From Actinomycetes bacterium (GTDB lineage: Bacteria; Actinomycetota; CALGFH01): a DNA stretch of 18,898 bases. Where the stretch lies: the NCBI GenBank assembly GCA_030146615.1, contig JASLBL010000582.1, positions 1-18,898 of the forward strand. Reading direction: 5' to 3'. Below are positions 1 through 6,924 of the stretch, piece by piece (position 1 is the stretch's first letter; each line of letters begins with the position of its first letter). The position numbers were made by a program, and so were the translations under genes. A model generated the notes under the pieces. It did no database searches, was not told the DNA's origin, and worked only from the letters and a program-made list of their open reading frames with translations.

Positions 1-40
1 TAGCGGCTTGAGCATGAGGGCTGCTGCTCAGGCGGCATTC

Positions 41-58
41 CCGGCCTGACCTGGCCGG
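41..58 (-). terminator. Weak candidate hairpin downstream of the Kelch gene
   Basis: CCGGCC, a six-base loop TGACCT, then GGCCGG form a perfect 6-bp stem, starting 37 bases past the stop codon of the Kelch lipoprotein gene in its reading direction. There is no T-tract, so a classical rho-independent terminator is not supported. Its position after a gene end is the only other argument. Confidence 0.25.
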
Positions 59-94
59 CACGTACGGTGTCGGTTGGCCTGTGGCTGTCCGGCT

Positions 95-1255
95 TCACCC
101 GAGGCCCGGCCGGTAGGCCAGGCCGTCGGCGCGAGGGCAGCCGTCATCGCAGTCCTGGCCGGTGGCGCCACCCCAGATGAGCAGCTCGGTGCCGGTCCAG
201 GCATAGCTGGCGAACTCGCGGGTGAAGGGGGCGTCGGCCATCCGCCGCCAGCGGTCGGATGAGGGGTCGTAGGCGACCCCGCCGCCGAGACCCCACATGA
301 GCACCTCCCGCCCGGTCCAGACGAACCGACCCCCGTAGCCGGGCTGCAGGCCGTCTGGCCGGGCCGCCGGGCGTCGCCAGCTGTCGGTGGCCAGGTCATA
401 GATCCCGTTGGTGTAGACCCGCTCCGGCCAGGGGTTGACCTCGCCGCCGTCGAACCACTCCGGGCCCCAGGTCAGCAGCACAATCCTGGACCCGGTCCAG
501 ATCGGCTGCGGGTACATGATCGGGAGCAGCGGGCAGGCGCGAAGCATGCGCCAGGTGCCCGAGGCCAGGTCGTACAGGCCGCCGTGGCAGGCACGCTCCC
601 TGTCGACGTAGGTGAAGGCGGCCAGCGTGCCGTCGGCCAGGACGACCTCGAACTCGTTGCCGACGGGCAGTGGGGAGACAGCCAGCCGTCGCCAGCGCCC
701 GCCGCGCGGGTTCCAGGCGGCCCCGCCCAGCCGCGGCCGGGGGCCGTGCTCGGCGCGGCCGAGCACCAGCAGCTCGGTTCCTGACCACACCGCCGTGTCC
801 CCGGCCAGGGGCGCCGGTGGGATCGGCCGCCAGGTGCGGGTTGTCGGTCGATAGGCCGCGCCACCGGCCAGGGCGACCTCGGACCGTCCGCCGCGGCCGG
901 GCTGGACGCCGCCCCACACCAGCATGTCGGTTCCAGTCCACACCGCGGCGTGGCCGCTGCGACGGGCCAACGGAGCCGGCGGCAACCGCCGCCACTGGTC
1001 TGTGGCGGGATCGTACGCGGCCCCGTCGGCCTTCGGCCGTCCACCAGGAGCGCCGCCACCCCAGATCAGGAGCTCCTGGCCGGTCCAGACGGCGCTGTGC
1101 CCGATCCGCGGCGATAGCGGCGCCTCCCCCAACTGCCGCCATCTCTCGCCGCCATCCGGCCGGAACCCAGGATCACCAACCCCACACCCCGACGCGGCCA
1201 GCAGGACGGCGACGATCACCGTCCCATGCCAACCACGCCGACGGCACATCCCCAT
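95..1255 (-). CDS. Kelch/galactose-oxidase-type beta-propeller lipoprotein
   Basis: Predicted secreted, lipid-anchored beta-propeller protein of 386 residues. The N-terminus has basic residues (CRRRGW), a hydrophobic stretch and a lipobox LAASGC with the lipidated cysteine at residue 24, so it should sit on the outer face of the membrane. The rest is six to seven Kelch-like blades recognisable by repeats such as WTGQELLIWGG, WTGTDMLVWGG, WSGTELLVLG, WTGREVLMWG and WTGTELLIWGG, each followed by an AYDPATDQWRRL-like strand. Kelch propellers usually bind ligands or protein partners; no catalytic residues can be assigned, so the substrate is unknown. GAAGGACG lies just before the ATG. An in-frame ATG two codons later is also possible. 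Upstream it diverges from the small gene at 1536. Confidence 0.85.
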   Translation of the reverse strand: MGMCRRRGWHGTVIVAVLLAASGCGVGDPGFRPDGGERWRQLGEAPLSPRIGHSAVWTGQELLIWGGGAPGGRPKADGAAYDPATDQWRRLPPAPLARRSGHAAVWTGTDMLVWGGVQPGRGGRSEVALAGGAAYRPTTRTWRPIPPAPLAGDTAVWSGTELLVLGRAEHGPRPRLGGAAWNPRGGRWRRLAVSPLPVGNEFEVVLADGTLAAFTYVDRERACHGGLYDLASGTWRMLRACPLLPIMYPQPIWTGSRIVLLTWGPEWFDGGEVNPWPERVYTNGIYDLATDSWRRPAARPDGLQPGYGGRFVWTGREVLMWGLGGGVAYDPSSDRWRRMADAPFTREFASYAWTGTELLIWGGATGQDCDDGCPRADGLAYRPGLG

Positions 1256-1535
1256 CGTCCTTCATGTAAGCCTTGCTGGTCCCGTCCTTGTGACGCGTAT
1301 CGCTCGTGCGAGGTTCCCACACCGGCCAGCTCTGCTGAGAATGTCAGGCCTGATCCGGCCGTGCGGACCGGAGCCGGATCGTAGGCCGAGCGCGCGGTAG
1401 GCTGAGGGCAGAGTCGACCAGACGGCCGGGGCAGGACGACGGCTGGCGCCCGCCGCGTTGTGGGCCGACGTCGACGTGAGGACACGCCGGCAGGGTCGGC
1501 GACGGCGACCAGCAGCCGGATGGAAGGGGACTGCC

Positions 1536-1787
1536 ATGTCGGGGAAGTTCGGCCTTGATCCTCATCGCCTGGACGACGAGGCGCTGGAGCGCGAGCTCCG
1601 CTATCTGTACGCGACCCGCGAGGAGACGTTCCTCCACGGCACCCGCCAGGCGCTGCTCAACCACACTGAGCGCATGCTCCAATTGGAGCGCGAGTACGCC
1701 AACCGGTTCCCGGAGCGGACCAAGGCTGACGCCCTGCGAACTCGCAAGGGAGCCCGGCTCCAGGCGGGCCAGCCAACCGATCGGTAA
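1536..1787 (+). CDS. Small conserved actinobacterial protein, DUF6158-like
   Basis: A soluble, charged protein of 83 residues. The core (LDDEALERELRYLYATREET, then FLHG, then HTERMLQLEREYANRFPE) resembles the actinobacterial family I know as DUF6158, whose function is unknown. It is predicted to be mostly helical, with two heptad-like helices. I chose the ATG at 1536 because GGAAGGGGA precedes it at normal spacing and because the conserved part begins there; an open frame extends upstream to 1458 but that extension is Arg-rich and looks non-coding. The next small gene follows 64 bases downstream on the same strand, so the two may be cotranscribed. Confidence 0.7.
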   Translation: MSGKFGLDPHRLDDEALERELRYLYATREETFLHGTRQALLNHTERMLQLEREYANRFPERTKADALRTRKGARLQAGQPTDR

Positions 1788-1851
1788 CCGGCCGCGCTTC
1801 GGGGTGCCGGGACCCGGGGCGGAGATGGAGTTCGTCACCGGGAGCTCAGCC

Positions 1852-2085
1852 ATGAGTGATCCCCGAGCGGAGGTTGCAGGCCTGTACGAACGGGCCGCCG
1901 CCGAACTCGACGTAGCTGCCCAGCATGCGCGGGTAGCCGCACGACACCTGCGGGAGGGTGAGGTTCCTCGCAGCGGTGCCCACCCCTGGGCAGCGCATGG
2001 ACACGAGCTAGCCGCCCGAAAGCTCCTTGGTCAGGCCGCGAGGCTCCATGCCGCTCGAGCACGCCCCGATGAACAGCCCTCGTGA
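1852..2085 (+). CDS. Small conserved hypothetical protein
   Basis: A 77-residue soluble protein, Ala- and His-rich and predicted all-helical (RAAAELDVAAQHARVAARHL, then GAHPWAAHGHELAARKLL). I recognise the general look of short actinobacterial hypothetical proteins with regularly spaced histidines, but cannot name a family or a function. The start is uncertain: the ATG at 1852 has GGGAGC upstream, while an in-frame ATG at 1825 has GGGGCGGAG and would add nine residues (MEFVTGSSA). It follows the DUF6158-like gene on the same strand and converges with the VOC gene, with ten bases between the two stops. Confidence 0.5.
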   Translation: MSDPRAEVAGLYERAAAELDVAAQHARVAARHLREGEVPRSGAHPWAAHGHELAARKLLGQAARLHAARARPDEQPS

Positions 2086-2094
2086 ACCAACCTC

Positions 2095-2526
2095 TTAACG
2101 GTCGAGCGTTGTTCGGCCGTCTTCCTGGACGGTCCAGGCGGGGTTGTGGGCGACTTCCCAGGGGTGGCCGTCAGGGTCGATGAAGACGCCCGAGTAGCCG
2201 CCCCAGAATGTGGCCGCGCCGGAGCGGGCGATCCTGGCTCCCGCCTCCCGAGCCTCGGCGAGCACGGCGTCGACCTCCTCAGGGGAGCGGACGTTGTAGG
2301 CCAGGGTCACGCCGCCCCAGCCGCCGCTGTCGGTGACGCCGCTGTCGCGGGCGAGCTTGCCGCGGTCCCACAGGGCAATGATGAGGCCGGGTGCCTGGAA
2401 GAAAGCGACGTGGTCAGTCGCATCGTCCACGCCGCCGTCCAGATGCCAGCCGAGCGCCTCGTAGAACGCCTGGGCCAGAGAGACGTCGCGCACGCCGAGG
2501 GTGATGAGGCTCAGCCGCTGGTCCAT
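2095..2526 (-). CDS. VOC-family (glyoxalase/bleomycin-resistance fold) protein
   Basis: A 143-residue single-domain protein with the vicinal oxygen chelate fold. Diagnostic pieces are the first strand-helix LITLGVRDVSLAQAFYEALG, the mid-protein FFQAPGLIIALWD and the C-terminal signature GYSGVFIDPDGHPWEVAHNP, whose Asp-Pro-Asp-Gly turn and metal-ligand Glu (WEV) are typical. Such proteins are cytosolic dimers acting as dioxygenases, lyases or antibiotic-binding proteins; the substrate cannot be read from the sequence. The start is set by a perfect AAGGAGG (minus-strand) at 2532-2538, five bases before the ATG. An open frame runs much further upstream to 2883, but it lies antisense to the ACT gene and is not coding. 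Confidence 0.88.
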   Translation of the reverse strand: MDQRLSLITLGVRDVSLAQAFYEALGWHLDGGVDDATDHVAFFQAPGLIIALWDRGKLARDSGVTDSGGWGGVTLAYNVRSPEEVDAVLAEAREAGARIARSGAATFWGGYSGVFIDPDGHPWEVAHNPAWTVQEDGRTTLDR

Positions 2527-2745
2527 CGCTGCCTCCTTGTCGTCGATGCGCTCGCAGGAGCACGACCTCCGGGAGCCCGGAGGTGGTCTGAACGGGTTCG
2601 CCACTGGACTCCAATACCGGACCGAGGCCGCGGTCAAGTCCAGAAGACCACCACGCCCATCATGAGACGATGCACCACAGCTTCCACAAGCCGAAGGTCC
2701 AAGGCCATCGGGTGTCCAGGTGAGTGCGTGAAGGAGGCGGACTGG

Positions 2746-3144
2746 ATGTTGACCGAGGTGGTGGTGGAGCTCGAGGACCGCATCGGAGCCCTGGCCGACC
2801 TTGGGGGACTGCTCGGCGGGCAGGGGGTGAACATCAGCACCCTGGCGGTGGTGCGGATGAACGAGGGAAAGGCGCTTGCCCACATGGTGCTGGAGCCGGC
2901 CGACGTGGCCGTCCGTGCCCTACGGGAGCATGGCGTGGTCCCCGAACGGGTCCGCGAGGTGCTATCGGTGACCCTCGAGGATGAGCCGGGCGCCCTTGGC
3001 CGCTATTGCCGGCGGCTGGCCGACGCCTCGATCAACCTGGAGGCGGTCTACCTCGCGGGGGAGCGCAACGGCGCCAAGGTGCTGGTGCTAGCCGTCAACG
3101 ACCTGCAGGCGGCTCGTCAGGTGCCGGCTCGGGAGAGCCGGTAG
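2746..3144 (+). CDS. Stand-alone tandem ACT-domain protein
   Basis: A 132-residue protein made of two ACT domains and little else. Domain 1 (about residues 2-66) has TEVVVELEDRIGALADLGGL with the ligand-loop glycine and GVNISTLAVV; domain 2 (about 70-125) has VLSVTLEDEPGALGRYCRRL and SINLEAVYL. ACT domains bind amino acids or related small ligands and usually regulate a fused enzyme; here there is no enzyme part, as in small actinobacterial ACT proteins of unknown role. AAGGAGG at 2731-2737, eight bases before the ATG, fixes the start. It is divergent from the VOC gene, with a 219-bp intergenic region. No amino-acid biosynthesis gene lies nearby, so the regulated partner is unknown. Confidence 0.85.
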   Translation: MLTEVVVELEDRIGALADLGGLLGGQGVNISTLAVVRMNEGKALAHMVLEPADVAVRALREHGVVPERVREVLSVTLEDEPGALGRYCRRLADASINLEAVYLAGERNGAKVLVLAVNDLQAARQVPARESR

Positions 3145-3218
3145 CAAGTCGGGGAGGCGGGGCCCTTCAAGGCGGGTGGTGAGCGCGAGAGCCCAAGGAT
3201 TGTGGCCGTTGCCGCAGA

Positions 3219-3419
3219 TCATGAGCCCGACCTCTCCTCAGCGGGCGATTCGTGGCCGGTTATTTGCAGCGATCCGGCGCTGGGAACGAACACCGACTCC
3301 GAGCCGGAATCCCATCGCACGGTAATCAGCGTGTCCTCCACGGCCGTCACCGCGCCGCCTCGGGCGGCGCTGCCGACCTTCTCCGACTCCACCAGCACCC
3401 GGTCGCCCACCTCAACCAT
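3219..3419 (-). CDS. DUF1918-like small protein
   Basis: A 66-residue protein whose first 50 residues (VEVGDRVLVESEKVGSAARG, then AVTAVEDTLITVRWDSGSES) match the SH3-like small beta-barrel seen in DUF1918 proteins: a GDR-V opening, a conserved G-x-x-x-R-G-G turn and a V-R-W-x-x-G near the end. DUF1918 proteins are common in actinobacteria and have no established function. The ATG at 3419 is preceded by GAGGAGG at ideal spacing; an open frame continues to 3602 but that part is low-complexity Pro/Arg and non-coding in appearance. It converges with the ACT gene, with 74 bases between the stops. Confidence 0.75.
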   Translation of the reverse strand: MVEVGDRVLVESEKVGSAARGGAVTAVEDTLITVRWDSGSESVFVPSAGSLQITGHESPAEERSGS

Positions 3420-3511
3420 CTTGACCTCCTCGCCTCCAGGAGGATCGGGCCCTCGGGCGCCAGGAACTGCCCGGTCGGTCGGTGTTGCACCCGATCGGCT
3501 GGTCGGCGACC

Positions 3512-3610
3512 AGCGTCCCTGAGCCGACCGGCGTCCGCTACGCCGAGGTGCAGGCCGAGCCGGCACCAGCGCTGGTGCTGTGGCGCCGCGCCGAGCAGGC
3601 AAGCCCGGGC
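3512..3610 (+). pseudogene. Possible LysR-regulator C-terminal remnant
   Basis: In this frame the sequence reads SVPEPTGVRYAEVQAEPAPA followed by LVLWRRAEQASP. That pattern (a GVxY strand, then PAPALVL-WRR, then an SP) resembles the last part of the effector-binding domain of LysR regulators. No start, helix-turn-helix or rest of the domain is present, and the flanking sequence reads as noise in all frames. I infer a gene relic. The match is short and could be chance in GC-rich sequence. Confidence 0.3.
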
Positions 3611-3694
3611 CGCTCCCGCAACCCCCGCGTCAATAGCTGTGCGCCCAACGCAAAGGTGGAGCCGAACGTTGCGGTTGAGGGACCAATCAGCCCT

Positions 3695-4015
3695 TCAGAA
3701 CGAGCCCGGGAACAGCGGTGGCATCCACCCCGTGCGCTCGACCCTCGGCGTCAGCTCGCGGATCGCCGGCAACGACTCGTCGAGGCGGGCCCGCAGCTCG
3801 CCGTCCAGCCGCGGCGCCAGCGGGAGATGGGCGGCCACGAACATCGGCCCGCCCGGTCGGACCACCCGCCAAGCCTCCCACTGCGCCCGCAGCCGCTGGT
3901 CGCGGCGGCGGAGATGGTAGATCGGACCGAGCAGCAACACGGCGTCCACGGCGCCGTCGCCGAGGTCTAGGTCGCAGGCGTCACCCAGCGCGGTGTTGAT
4001 CTGGGACGGGGCACA
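3695..4015 (-). pseudogene. Truncated SAM-dependent methyltransferase fragment
   Basis: The minus strand encodes the middle of a class I methyltransferase: LGDACDLDLGDGAVDAVLLL, then GPIYHL, then EAWRVVRPGGPMFVAAHL. These correspond block by block to residues about 103-165 of the intact methyltransferase at 8646-9467 (VGDARQL, then VDVAMLLGPLYHL, then EARRVLRPEGVLAAAAI). Motif I, which binds SAM, is missing because the similarity stops upstream near 4015, although the frame stays open to 4348. At the other end it stops in RTGWMPPLFPGSF, short of the substrate-binding C-terminus. It cannot be an active enzyme. It is best read as a relic of a relative of the 8646 gene, not a recent copy, since identity is only moderate. 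Confidence 0.65.
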
Positions 4016-4491
4016 CCGCGCTCGACCCGTGTGGACTGGTGACCGAGCATCAAACCACTGCTCGTCGGCTACGCCATCCGAAGCTGCCCCCCGCATCGCT
4101 ACAGGTCTGCCGCGCGCAACCGCTGAGAAGCTGGCATGAGAGCAGCCTCGGGCTGTCGATGCAGGTAAGCGAGGGCTGGGCCAACCTGCCCGCCGCAACG
4201 CGTCCGCTACAACGGGTGCAGCCCGAGGCTGCACGGGGCCGGGTAGCCACCGGAAGCGACCGCCAATCCGGCCGAGATGGCCTCCTGGTATGCGGGAGGT
4301 GGTGGCGGGGGTACAGTTATGCGCGTAGTTGCCGTTCCGTCTGGCCACCTGGATAGTGGCCGCCTGCCGGACCCAGCCCTCGTCCGGCCCTTCTCATGCG
4401 ACGGCCTGTTGGTCCGCTCGGCATCCTCGGCGTTTGCTCCTCGGCTTGCCGACCGGTTCTCCAGTCCGGCACCAGAAAGGCAGGCACCGCC
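4016..4491. other. Gene-free segment with inverted repeats
   Basis: This 476-bp stretch contains no credible coding region: the open frames here are Arg/Pro/Ser-rich, lack ribosome sites and resemble no family I know. It separates the methyltransferase relic from the GAF-ANTAR gene and presumably carries that gene's promoter, for which a TACAGT hexamer at 4311-4316 is only a weak candidate. It also contains a pair of 13-bp inverted repeats, listed separately. Confidence 0.5.
4143..4234. repeat. Inverted repeat pair, each arm itself a hairpin
   Basis: CAGCCTCGGGCTG at 4143-4155 and its exact reverse complement CAGCCCGAGGCTG at 4219-4231 lie 63 bases apart. Each arm is also a short hairpin (CAGCC, 3-base loop, GGCTG). 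The second is extended to an 8-bp stem, GTGCAGCC-CGA-GGCTGCAC, at 4216-4234. This may be a cruciform, an RNA structure or the remains of a small mobile element; no flanking target-site duplication was noticed. Confidence 0.5.
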
Positions 4492-5262
4492 ATGCCGATC
4501 GACCCGACCGACCTGGCCAAGAGCATCGGCGCCCTCGGCAGCCTGGACTCAGAACGGGGCCTGGCCCCGACCCTGCAGCAGATCACCGACGCCGCCAAGC
4601 AGCTGTTCACCGCTGACGGGGCGGGGCTGATGCTGGTCGACGCCGAGGGGCAGCTGCGCTGGGCCAGCGCCTCGGACCAGACCGCCCAGAACGTCGAGGA
4701 CGGCCAGGAACGCCTCGCCCAGGGGCCGTGCGCGGTGGCGTTCAGCCAGCGTCTCCCGGCCGCCATCCGCAACATCCAGACCGAGCCGGGCTGGGCTGAG
4801 TTCACTCAGGTGCTGGTCGGCGAGGGGATCTGTGCGGCCTTGAGTGTGCCGGTGGAGCTGGACGGGGGAGTGATCGGCACCCTGGACATCTACGCTGCCG
4901 AGCCCCGTGACTGGGATCCCAGCGAGGTCGCGGCCCTCCAGGCCTATGCCGGGCTGATGGCCAGTCTGCTCTCGGCGGCGGTGACCGCCCAGGCCAAGGG
5001 GCGCCTGGCCGACCAGCTGCAGGCCGCCCTGGAGCATCGTTGGCTGATCGAGCAGGCCAAAGGGGTCCTGATGGGCCGCGAGCAGCTGGACGCCCAGGCC
5101 GCGTTCGAGCGGCTGCGGGGGGCGGCCCGGTCCTCGACCCGGCGGCTGGCCGATGTGGCCAAGGACGTGACCGCCGGCCAGCCCCTGCCAGCGAGGCGTC
5201 GTGTCCTGGCCAAGGCGCGGGCCGGGCAGGCCAAGGAGCGGGAGGCCAGCTCTCAAGGGTAG
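4492..5262 (+). CDS. GAF-ANTAR domain RNA-binding regulator
   Basis: A 256-residue cytosolic signalling protein. Residues about 20-165 form a GAF domain (LQQITDAAKQLFTADGAGLM, then SVPVELDGGVIGTLDIYA). Residues about 170-230 form an ANTAR domain (LADQLQAALEHRWLIEQAKG, then VLMGREQLDAQAAFERLR, then RRLADVAKDV). ANTAR domains bind paired RNA hairpins and cause antitermination; GAF-ANTAR proteins are typical of actinobacteria. The ligand or stress sensed by the GAF domain is not evident. The ATG at 4492 follows AAAGGCAGG. The frame is open upstream to 4396 but the domain does not need it. No two-component kinase is adjacent. A short GGACC-GAC-GGTCC hairpin lies over the stop codon end (5262-5274). 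Confidence 0.88.
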   Translation: MPIDPTDLAKSIGALGSLDSERGLAPTLQQITDAAKQLFTADGAGLMLVDAEGQLRWASASDQTAQNVEDGQERLAQGPCAVAFSQRLPAAIRNIQTEPGWAEFTQVLVGEGICAALSVPVELDGGVIGTLDIYAAEPRDWDPSEVAALQAYAGLMASLLSAAVTAQAKGRLADQLQAALEHRWLIEQAKGVLMGREQLDAQAAFERLRGAARSSTRRLADVAKDVTAGQPLPARRRVLAKARAGQAKEREASSQG

Positions 5263-5408
5263 GACCGACGGTCCCGGCGCCGACCTGCGACCGCTGGACG
5301 GCGCGCAGCGCCCTGGCCTGGCGCCTGTCGGGTCCGCCCGAGCCCGGCAGGCGTGGCAGAATTCGGCGCAACGGGCTATTGGCGCCCGGTCGATCAAGGA
5401 CGCGGGCC

Positions 5409-5885
5409 ATGCGTGAACGCAGCGAGGGCAGGACGCTGGTCGCCAGGGACGAGGGTGATGACGCCGACGGCGTGGTCATCAAGCTGTACGGTGAGGAGAC
5501 GAACGGGGTCATCTCCATCATCGAGCGGCCCTTCGAGCCGGGTGTCCTCCTTCCGCCACATGTGCACGAGAACGATGTCTGGCTCTATGTGCTTGAGGGG
5601 GAGATGCACGCCCGGGTCGGCGACGAGGTCGTCACGGCGACACCGGGCTGCTGGGTGCTGAAGCTTCGCCGGATCCCTCACACCATGTGCAATGCGGGGC
5701 TCGAGCCGACTCCGGCCGAGCACCTCGGCCTCACCCCCGCGCGAGACCGAGGTGCTGGCCCTGGTCGCCGCCGGTCGCGGCAACCGCCAGATCGCCGAGG
5801 CGTTGTTCATCAGCCCCAAGACCGCCGTCGCCCACCGCGTCGGCCTCGACTGAGTGGGCTCCTGTTCATCGCACGAAATCCATGA
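5409..5885 (+). CDS. Cupin-domain protein with a foreign, frameshifted 3' end
   Basis: The first about 100 residues are a cupin barrel. Motif 1 is PPHVHENDVWLYVLEGEMHA, giving the metal-ligand histidines and the glutamate region, and motif 2 is PGCWVLKLRRIPHTMCNAG with the last ligand histidine. The family normally continues with a short C-terminal helix; here, from about residue 98, the frame passes into EHLGLTP and then Arg/Pro-rich nonsense up to 158 residues. That junction belongs to a LuxR remnant listed separately. The barrel core looks complete, so a small functional protein is possible, but the C-terminus is lost. AAGGA eight bases before the ATG supports the start. It begins 146 bases after the GAF-ANTAR gene on the same strand. 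Confidence 0.65.
   Translation: MRERSEGRTLVARDEGDDADGVVIKLYGEETNGVISIIERPFEPGVLLPPHVHENDVWLYVLEGEMHARVGDEVVTATPGCWVLKLRRIPHTMCNAGLEPTPAEHLGLTPARDRGAGPGRRRSRQPPDRRGVVHQPQDRRRPPRRPRLSGLLFIARNP
5718..5853 (+). pseudogene. LuxR-type helix-turn-helix remnant, frameshifted and internally deleted
   Basis: The frame of the cupin gives EHLGLTP up to 5738. From 5740, one frame over, the sequence continues RETEVLALVAAGRGNRQIAE, then ALFISPKTA, then VAHRVGLD and a TGA at 5851-5853. Together these read as the C-terminal DNA-binding domain of a LuxR/GerE regulator with one extra base at the CCCCCG run (5734-5739). The recognition helix after SPKTA (typically SVHVSNIL and about 20 more residues) is missing, and the end jumps straight to the usual AHRLGLD-type tail. 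It cannot bind DNA. It is not derived from the intact LuxR gene at 6925-8562, whose domain differs in sequence. Confidence 0.7.
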
Positions 5886-6804
5886 CCGTCGCGGCGGTCC
5901 GCGTGGGCTGCCCGAGCCACGGGCCATGCCCGGTGGGCAGGACCTCCAGTCGTGCGTCGGGGATCAACTCGGCGACTGCCCGGGCGACCGGGATGCTGCC
6001 GACCGGGTCCCGCTCGCCCCAGAGCACCAACGTCGGCATGGTCAGCCGGCGCAGCTCGTCGGGGCGCAGGCGTGCGCGACCCCGCCACCCGGAAGGCGAC
6101 AGCAAGGCGAACGGCGAGATCAGCTCGCGGAACTCCTCCTGGGCGGCGCGATCGGTGATCGGGTCGCGGCCGGCGGCCACCAGCAGGTCGACCAGCTCCG
6201 GGTACCTGGCGAGCGTCCCCTTCTCGCCCACGGAGCTCGCCAGCCGAAGCACCGACTTCGGGCTGGGCGGGGCCAACCTTGACAGCAGCTGGCCCAGCCC
6301 AGGGGTGCCGACCAGCCGGATGGGGAGCGGGCAACGGGTCTGCGGCAACGTGGGCACGCCGAGCAGCACGAGCCGCTTGACCCGGTCCGGGTGGGCCAGT
6401 GCGTACCACAGCGCCCACACCCCGCCTCCCGAGTGGCCGGCCAGCGTGGTGGCGTCCAGGTCGAGGGTGTCCAGGAGCCGGTCCAGCCAGGCGACCGCGG
6501 CCTCGCGGTAGCGATCGGGTGGGAGGTCGATCGGGTCGCTCAGGCCCACCCCGGGTCGGTCGGGGGCGATCGCGCGGACCCCGTGAAGCTCGCGCAGCAA
6601 CGGCAGCAGGAACCCCGCCGGGGTCGCGGTGCCGTGGAGGACCACGACCGGCGGCCCGGCGCCATGCTCCAGGAGATGGATCCGGCCGCCGGCCACCTCG
6701 ACATGGCGGCTGCTGACCGGCGCGCCGGCCAACAGGCGTTCGTACACCTGGCGGATCTCGGCGGAATGGGGTTGGCGGGTGCGCGCCTGCGGCCGGGTGC
6801 TCAT
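5866..6804 (-). CDS. Alpha/beta hydrolase
   Basis: A 312-residue cytosolic alpha/beta hydrolase with a complete catalytic set: oxyanion-hole HGTATP (residues 58-63), nucleophile elbow GHSGGG with Ser125, acid Asp266 in WGERDPVG and base His293 in TGHGPW. PDRPGVGLSD at 81-90 is the usual strand-4 region of epoxide hydrolase, haloperoxidase and esterase relatives, so the substrate is open. There is no signal peptide. The ATG at 6804 follows GAGGAGGG on the minus strand. The gene lies downstream of the LuxR-type regulator on the same strand with a 120-bp gap carrying palindromes, so control by that regulator is plausible. It converges with the LuxR remnant, whose stop is 12 bases away. Confidence 0.9.
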   Translation of the reverse strand: MSTRPQARTRQPHSAEIRQVYERLLAGAPVSSRHVEVAGGRIHLLEHGAGPPVVVLHGTATPAGFLLPLLRELHGVRAIAPDRPGVGLSDPIDLPPDRYREAAVAWLDRLLDTLDLDATTLAGHSGGGVWALWYALAHPDRVKRLVLLGVPTLPQTRCPLPIRLVGTPGLGQLLSRLAPPSPKSVLRLASSVGEKGTLARYPELVDLLVAAGRDPITDRAAQEEFRELISPFALLSPSGWRGRARLRPDELRRLTMPTLVLWGERDPVGSIPVARAVAELIPDARLEVLPTGHGPWLGQPTRTAATVMDFVR

Positions 6805-6867
6805 CGGTCCCTCCTCTGGAGCATGCGACTTGGCTGGACGCTAGGGGCCGGCCGGCCGGACGGCGTC

Positions 6868-6913
6868 GGGGAAACCCCCCAACTCGGGGTGAACGGCACG
6901 TGGGGAGTTCCCC
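6868..6913. promoter_or_regulatory. Cluster of short G/C palindromes upstream of the hydrolase gene
   Basis: Three overlapping or adjacent dyads occur between the LuxR gene stop and the hydrolase start: GGGGAAACCCC at 6868-6878, CCCCAACTCGGGG at 6877-6889 and GGGGAGTTCCCC at 6902-6913. The first and third share a GGGGA-type half site and are centred about 34 bp apart. They could be operator sites for the hydrolase gene or part of an RNA structure after the LuxR gene. There is no T-tract in either direction. Confidence 0.4.
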
Positions 6914-6924
6914 GCAGCCTCTGG

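Noticed and set aside
4039..4356. 105-codon open frame on the plus strand
   Set aside because: No ribosome site, Arg/Ser-rich composition, no recognisable family, and it crosses inverted repeats and the presumed promoter region.
5262..5274. GGACC-GAC-GGTCC hairpin after the GAF-ANTAR gene as a terminator or ANTAR target
   Set aside because: A 5-bp stem with a 3-base loop and no T-tract is common by chance at this base composition.
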